A stretch of 29,398 nt of DNA, taken from Condylostoma magnum (lineage: Eukaryota > Ciliophora > Heterotrichea > Heterotrichida > Condylostomatidae). The notes beneath the pieces are model-generated. The model had not been told where the DNA came from. It saw nothing but the letters and a program-made list of their open reading frames with translations, and did not search any database. Location of the stretch: contig CAKKTI010000229.1 in NCBI GenBank assembly GCA_920105805.1, forward strand, positions 4,506 to 33,903. The letters run 5' to 3'. The position numbers were made by a program, and so were the translations under genes. This document shows, piece by piece, positions 24,201 to 29,398 of this stretch (positions are counted from its first letter, which is position 1; every line of letters starts with the position of its first letter).

Positions 24201-26493
24201 TAATGGCAGCTGTATTGATTGCAGCTAAATACAAGGATTTAATTAGATTTCAGACTAAGATACGGCAAATTTATCAGATTAGGAGCTATTTTAAGCTATT
24301 TAAATCTGTGATGAGCACTGTGGAGATGGTATATTGTTTTAAAGCCACGAGTGTGACGATGGAAATTAAGTTAATGGAGATGGATGTGATTAAAATTGTA
24401 ATATTGAAGAGGGGTGGAACTGTAATGGCTAAATATGTTATAGTTTTTAAGAACAGCCTAGCTTGACTATATCCTACGCTGGAAATGAGGATAATAAGTA
24501 CAATTTTATTGCTGATTTTACTGAGCCAATATACTGGTCTAATTTCTAATAATATTTAAAGATTGATTTTAATCTAAATGTAGATTTTAATTTAGAGATT
24601 AGTTAATATGATTAGACTTACATCGATTAAATAGAATTTGTTATTTTACTAGAATCCAGTGGTACTAGTGATCTATAAGTCACATTTTTTGTACCGGAAG
24701 ATAATTTGATTTATTCTATTGGCTATTTGAATTGCTAAGAATATTCAGTTATTTACTCTCTACCAACCTTTATAACTGAATAAACCAAATATGTAATAGT
24801 AGGCGGGTAAGTATTAGGCGGAGTAATAGGTAGTATTGTTCTAATATAAACTGCTATGCAATCTATTTTCCCTCGCTTAGGTGTTGGAATCTTTTTCAGG
24901 TCATTAGAACAAAAGTAGTATATATCTATGCTTAGATATCTTAATTTTTAAAAAATAGAATCACTGAATAAATTTTACGATGCATTGGCAGTTACTAATT
25001 TCAATTTCTTCCCCAACTTTTATCTAATTTTTTACCTAGGCGAAGAACAAGCAGACATATCAACATACAAGTAATTACCTCATAATTTTAGCAAGAATGC
25101 TGGATCACCTATTTCTCTAATTGCGTCATTATCAATGATTATTTGTGGGCTTAAATTTTTGGGAATTTGCTTTACCAGCAAAAGACTTAATAAAATATGC
25201 GACTTTTTGATTTATAGAATTCTACTTTAAGTACTACTTCAAGCTTATTTTTGGATTACTTTCTGCTTTATAAACCAACTAGTAGTCATATTTTCTGATA
25301 CTTTTGATATTGTAAATGTTCTAATTTGGGGATGCTCCCTTGTGTATATAGTAGCCTTGAACTTTTATATAGGAAGAATAAACACCTTGAGTAGTGAGGT
25401 GAATAATGTAGGAAAGTAATATAAAGTGCAGTTACTTTAAAATCAAATAAAATAGAACAGTTTTATGTCAAGAAATATTCTACTTATATCCAACATTTTA
25501 AGAATTTTAATATGCTTAATTATCATTGGTCTTTAAGATTATCCAATAGTTTAATTTTCTTTGACAAATGTATTGAATTTATTGGTAAGTTATAATCAGT
25601 ATCTTTTGTATATATCTACGATAAGACCATTTACTTTACCTATTCTTGGGAATGTTATATAAGCCTTCTTTTGGTTTGTTATTACTTTTTCAACAATAGC
25701 TGCTAGTTTTTTAACACTATATGATTTGACTGTAGAATAAGTATAAGAAGCTACAATTGTAATTATTCTTTCATTAGGTATAGGGATAATTAGTTCAATA
25801 GTAGCAAGTATTATTTCTCTGATTAATCAAGTTATCGAGAAAGTTAGAAGATATAGAAGTAAAATAAGCTCTACTAATTAGTTATATTTTATCATTATTT
25901 TTTAAGTTTTAGTATATTTAACTTAGTTATTGGGAATGAAGAAAATATAAAAGTTATTGGTTGATAATACAAAGTAAGGCCTATTAGAACTTTCTTATAG
26001 TAATTATAACTAAAAATAAGTTTTAATTTAGCATAACGCTAAGATATGAAAAGAGAGAATATCAATTGAAAGAAATTAATTATATCAGAAAATGACATGT
26101 AGATATATAAAGATATACATTAGAGAAGGCCATGCTACATTTTAAAAGGATTAGTAGACTGATAGCATTTAATCTTTTAGTTTAAAATTAGATAGTATAA
26201 TGTAAATTGATGTATTTAAACAGAAAGAATTCTACAAGATATTATCAAAAATTTAGTCATTAGAATTTAAACGTTATAAAATCAAGGTAGAAAATGAATT
26301 AGAGCTTTTATCCTAACTTGTTACCATAGAAAATCAGATAAATTTATCAAATTGATTGAAATAAGAGCTATAGTAGACTTTTGAAAACTATTGATAACTT
26401 AATAGGAAATATAATTAACAGCATTTAATAGAATTATATAACAGGATTTTGTAATTTCTATTGTTATTTTGGCTATTAATTTGCTTGATATAA
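21214..26493 (+). CDS. Giant Cys-rich receptor-like protein with LamG-like and DUF4215 repeats
   Basis: A continuous frame of about 1,759 residues. It opens with a signal peptide (MFTFLLLWFLSYAQ) and a long ectodomain without a known fold. A LamG/concanavalin-like part follows (GWVFGRNDYATMQFAG to QNWMWLGFGILFSK), then growth-factor-receptor-like cysteine modules (CRKCIEVGTCTWCNDGFDL, CPQNCSICTQ). Two DUF4215-type repeats follow: CGDGIAISQHDCDDGNNEDG then DGCDAQC, and CGDGILFQSHECDDGNQVNG then DGCDQNC. Next come several membrane segments (VIVGGQVLGGVIGSIVLI, then a cluster from about residue 1310 to 1560), a charged, partly coiled cytoplasmic tail and a last hydrophobic segment. Trp codons are frequently TGA. 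The stop is TAA 26491-26493 or 26503-26505. This is the architecture of large ciliate surface proteins; ligand unknown. A split into two genes cannot be excluded. Confidence 0.82.
23665..24447 (+). repeat. Two DUF4215-type cysteine repeats within the giant protein
   Basis: Two copies of the pattern CGDG-x(5-6)-HxCDDGN-x(3)-GDGCD-x(2)-C lie about 200 codons apart, near 23,665-23,742 and 24,325-24,402. The first ends in CNFEE and the second in CNIEEGWNCNG. The spacing cysteines and the GDGCD motif are strictly kept. Confidence 0.7.
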
Positions 26494-26564
26494 ACTATAT
26501 TATAAGACATCATTATAATTCCTACTTCATTACAATATAAACTCATTTAACCAAATACATAATC

Positions 26565-27005
26565 TTAACTAATAAACCATTCCGGCTCTTCTATAGAATC
26601 AGCAGTAATCATCTCTCCTTCACTCTGTTCTCCAGGTACATTAGAAGAACAATCAGAAAGTGTTTAAAACAGATTATCCACTATCTAAAACTTACAATAC
26701 TATTCCTATATAATAAGCAAATATGATATAACAGGCTCATCCTCTGCAAAAGTCATCAACTAGAAATAAATACAAGGACTACCAAAATTCTAAGGATCCT
26801 TAGATAACGCGTGCATTCCAATATCACATAATCGGCTTATCAAACAATAATTTTCATTCCTCCAGCATAATTTCAAACTTGTAATATAAAGAGATCCAGT
26901 CCCTCTGTCAACAACATTATCATCCTCATCAATTTCCTTCAATTAGATCTAATCCCCTTAATACTGTATATTTTCCCCTTCTTCTAATTAAACCTCAAAT
27001 GACAT
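26565..27005 (-). CDS. CLNS1A: pICln, methylosome chaperone subunit
   Basis: Assembly chaperone that holds Sm proteins for the PRMT5 methylosome during snRNP biogenesis. 146 residues. The PH-like core is clear: RGTGSLYITSLKLCW, then ISRLCDIGMHALSKDPQNFG and PCIYFQLM, matching the family's GTLYIAESRLSW and ISLHALSRD signature. An acidic region with SNVPGEQSEGE and EEPEW follows, as in pICln tails. The stop is TAA 26565-26567, or TAA 26547-26549. It is shorter than animal pICln (about 230 residues), mainly in the acidic tail. The start codon lies 4 bases from that of the divergent four-TM protein. The ~35 residues before the core agree with the usual N-terminal length, so the start is credible. 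Confidence 0.87.
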
Positions 27006-27009
27006 AAAA

Positions 27010-27741
27010 ATGTCAAATAGCTAAGAAAATTTGAGTGATGGTGGCAATCTAAGCCCAAGATCTAGTTAAAGCAACAGTGATTCAGAAGAATAAATAGATA
27101 TTGAACCAGTGCAAGTAGAACGTTGCTGTGGTAGGATTCCATCTAAATGAATTTACAGAGTAATCTAACTTTTCCTTGCTGGTCTTTTTCTAATGTTAGT
27201 TGGGGCCCTTGGCACCCCAAAATGAATTGAATAAGGAAAAAGCGAGTAAACATGGCGTGGAGGTTTATTGCGATGTGGTGGATGTGGAGGTAACTGAGAG
27301 GATTAAACATATGATGAAATAGCTGATGAGATATGTGATATTGAAGATGAGTACGATGCTTACTGCGAAATGTTTGAAGATTTGTATGTAGCAGGGACTG
27401 TATATGCAAGTCTTAGTATCATTTCCTCATTGATTATCTTAGTAGTTCTTTTATGGCAATGGATTGAAATATCTGCTTTATAGAAACATTAGAAAAAAGT
27501 GTCAATTATACTGCTATTTGTATCAGCACTGCTATAGTTAATAGCGTTTATATGTTGGATACTATAAGCAGATGCTAAGTTTGGAGATGATTGCGATGAT
27601 TTGGTAGATGAGGATGATCCGAAGAAAAGGGTTGAAGTATGCTGTACTCATGGACCGATTGTCTCTATTTCTGCTGCTTTGCTTTAATTCATATTGGCCG
27701 GTTGTTATACAGCTACTGTTAAATTCACTGTATTAGGATAG
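27010..27741 (+). CDS. Four-TM claudin/PMP22-like membrane protein
   Basis: A 243-residue protein. The N-terminal cytoplasmic tail is Ser/Glu-rich, ending in RCCGRIPSKW, which could be palmitoylated. TM1 is about residues 48-68 (IYRVIQLFLAGLFLMLVGAL). The first extracellular loop has GTPKWIEQ, TWRGGLLRCGGCGGNWEDQ and further cysteines, recalling the W-GLW-C-C signature of claudin/EMP/PMP22 proteins. TM2 (YVAGTVYASLSIISSLIILV), TM3 (VSIILLFVSALLQLIAFICW), a second loop with paired Cys and TM4 (IVSISAALLQFILAGCYTAT) follow. Several of these Trp are TGA. The stop is TAG TAA 27739-27744. The family relation is by layout and loop motif only; an independent ciliate family is possible. Confidence 0.75.
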
Positions 27742-28083
27742 TAAAGCTTTATTGTAATTATGGTATGAGGCAAATCTTGATGCTTTTATAATTTGTTTAA
27801 AGTTTGTTGGAATATTTATTTAGGATTCAATATTATTGTCTAAGTTTACTTATATGATAATTAGTATTGTGTAAAGAGTTATTTGAGTATTCATCTCTTA
27901 TAATAAATATGTGTAAAATTACCATTCTATCTCAAAGTTAATGTCTTTACAGTAGAAACTTGGTCAAGTATAATAACCTTTGATTATTTTTCCTTATATT
28001 TAATTATACCAGTTGTCTATTAAATAAAGGATAATATCGTCTAATTGCATAAAGTTTATTATTCAGTATCCTAAAGCATCCAT
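27733..28083 (-). CDS. Doubtful 116-residue ORF
   Basis: Open frame after the kelch gene on the same strand. It starts MDALGYWIINFMQLDDIILY and includes GKIIKGYYTWPSFYCKDINF (W from TGA) and FKQIIKASRFASYHNYNK. The opposite strand is equally open in the codon-aligned frame, so coding direction is unproven, and it would overlap the last codons of the four-TM gene. Apart from this ORF the stretch 27742-28121 holds nothing recognisable. Confidence 0.28.
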
Positions 28084-28121
28084 AACTCCAATTCATACAC
28101 TAAAAATAATTTTCATGCTTA

Positions 28122-29000
28122 CTAAACTAAATTTCTATACAAAACTTCCCATTTCCCCTTGTAATATATTCACACAGGTGTTCCTTGACTTTAATCAAAT
28201 GCACAGACTTTGTATCCGGCAACTTAAGTTAACGAGAGGAACTCTGTAGTTTAGTTCAATCATTAAAGCTGCACAAATATATTTTAATCAAGATCAATTG
28301 TAAATGAATCGAAATTAGGCTTCTAACTTTAATACCCTCCAAAAACCATAAGTTTTCCAGCAATAAATGCACTTCCATGTTTTCACATATCAATGGGTAA
28401 TTTGATAGCTAATACATCCCATACTTCGGTTTCCAAATTCATTTTCTCAATATACTTGGAACTTTGGGTAAGTCTTTCGGAGCATCCTCCAGTAATAAAA
28501 ACATACTACTCATTTTTACATATTGAAGCATAAACTCTAGGAAAGTTCAAACTTCCAATTTTTTGTCAGTTTTCAGTAGAAATGCAATATTTTTCACAGG
28601 TTTACGTGATTATTTAATTTGTGCTTATGCCTCCAATAGAGTATACTCACTAATTAAAAGAAATCATGCTATGGCCAACTCTTTTGTAGATCATAGAGGC
28701 TTTTTCCTGTATTTCAAATGTTATTAAATCAATCTGATTTACAGTTGGAATAGCATCAATGCAGCTGAGACTTCGTCATGGTCTTCCAAATTTAGTCTTT
28801 GTTCCTCCAGTAAGAATTAAATGCTCTGATTGTAAGTAAATAAAGGATGGATTTGATTAAAACTTTTGAGATAGAAGGATTTCTTAGAAATTGTACGATT
28901 GTGTATTGAAAGATATTAGTTTATCTCCAGATCTATGAATGAAGTAAATGTTTGGGTATGAAGGCTGCTGTTTACCTCCTGAGCAATAGCTTATTCCCAT
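28122..29000 (-). CDS. Kelch-repeat protein
   Basis: A 292-residue beta-propeller protein. Kelch blades are visible as LILTGGTKTK, VGHSMISFNQWVYSIGGIST, YVFITGGCSER and WKHGSAFIAGKLMVFGGYQS, each a hydrophobic run ending in GG, followed by Y/C and W positions such as SKYIEKMNLETEVWDVLAIK. Several W are TGA (for example FNQWVYS and DMWKHGS). It is probably a scaffold or substrate adaptor; partners are unknown. The frame is open upstream with another ATG near 29,090, so the N-terminus could be about 30 residues longer. The stop is TAG TAA (28119-28124). Confidence 0.85.
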
Positions 29001-29334
29001 ATATTTTTGCTTAAAAAATGAAGTTTTTATGTGTATTAGATAAATAAAAGTAGTTGTTATAATGAGTTATTTATGAGAAATTTAACACATTCAATTATTA
29101 CATAGACAACCAATAGTAAAGCTGATTATTTTGGCCTTACTATAATTAAAATATAAAAATGATCTAATTATATATTTTGCATCTTTATACTCCTAAATTA
29201 GTAATACAAATTGTAATAACAACTGTATGTACTTTAATCCATCAAAAATGCCCATATACTTACCACTTCTATATAAAACTACCTAAAACACTAAGTAGTT
29301 TAATTCACCCCAGCAGAAGTAAAAAAGCAGTGTG
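29001..29334. other. Spacer between kelch gene and LSU rRNA end
   Basis: 334 AT-rich bases. It lies downstream of the rRNA (minus strand) and upstream of the kelch gene, so it should contain the end of the rRNA transcription unit and the kelch promoter. On the minus strand a T-run (CTTTTTTAC, about 29,318-29,326) follows the rRNA end by about 10 bases and could be a terminator or processing signal (inference). Confidence 0.4.
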
Positions 29335-29398
29335 ACAAATCGAAGGAAGGAGGATGGATCTCAGTAGATCGTAAGACAAGCTTACTTTCATACTTACA
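29335..29398 (-). rRNA. Large-subunit rRNA, 3' terminal part (continues beyond window)
   Basis: On the minus strand the last 64 bases read TGTAAG...AAGCTTGTCTTACGATC, then TACTGAGAT and finally TTCGATTTGT. Yeast 25S rRNA ends with TTGTAAG...CCTTGTTGTTACGATC, then TGCTGAGAT, then GATTTGT. The match is in order and spacing and covers the conserved sarcin/ricin-distal 3' end. The GC-richer base composition of this short stretch, compared with its surroundings, agrees. I place the 3' terminus at about 29,335 by this comparison, recalled from memory and not aligned by machine. Confidence 0.82.

Noticed and set aside
24203-24466. 87-residue plus-strand ORF
   Set aside because: It is out of frame within the cysteine-repeat region of the giant protein, whose motifs fix the frame.

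Overview
The window is AT-rich, densely packed nuclear DNA from a ciliate. Read with the standard code, nearly every gene shatters into short pieces. Read with TAA and TAG as glutamine and TGA as tryptophan, about 21 continuous genes appear, and many are recognisable eukaryotic proteins. TGA falls on invariant tryptophans (ENY2, the AP endonuclease, the P2X receptor, WD40 repeats). TAA falls on invariant glutamines (the proteasome alpha signature, the ABC LSGGQ motif). The same TAA/TAG triplets must also end genes: ENY2, PSMA6, the AP endonuclease and P2X would otherwise run on well past their family lengths. This is a context-dependent code of the Condylostoma type (NCBI table 28); the related karyorelict code (table 27) is the alternative. 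I therefore suggest a heterotrich or karyorelict ciliate but cannot name the species. No intron is needed in any gene.

Layout. 1-2.9 kb: DHHC palmitoyltransferase (-, cut by the window edge), a coiled-coil protein (-), a triplicated-repeat protein (+) and ENY2 (-). 3.1-7.8 kb (+): secreted aspartic protease, a 916-residue Gln-rich protein and proteasome alpha-6. 7.8-10.1 kb (-): a TPR protein and two small membrane proteins. 10.2-14.7 kb (+): WD40 protein, PIG-H, AP endonuclease and an unknown protein. 14.7-20.9 kb (-): multi-pass membrane protein, P2X receptor, RRM/zinc-knuckle protein and an ABCC transporter. 21.2-26.5 kb (+): one giant cysteine-rich membrane protein. 26.5-29.0 kb: pICln (-), a four-TM claudin-like protein (+), a doubtful small ORF (-) and a kelch protein (-). 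The right edge (29,335-29,398, -) matches the 3' end of large-subunit rRNA.

The genes do not form one pathway. They are ordinary housekeeping, membrane and signalling genes packed extremely tightly. Same-strand neighbours are often separated by 2-12 bases, and one divergent pair has start codons only 4 bases apart. Most predicted gene ends carry several in-frame TAA/TAG codons close together. The combination of ambiguous stops, clustered end codons and almost no intergenic space is the most interesting aspect of the window. No transposon, virus-like element, CRISPR array or tRNA was seen.
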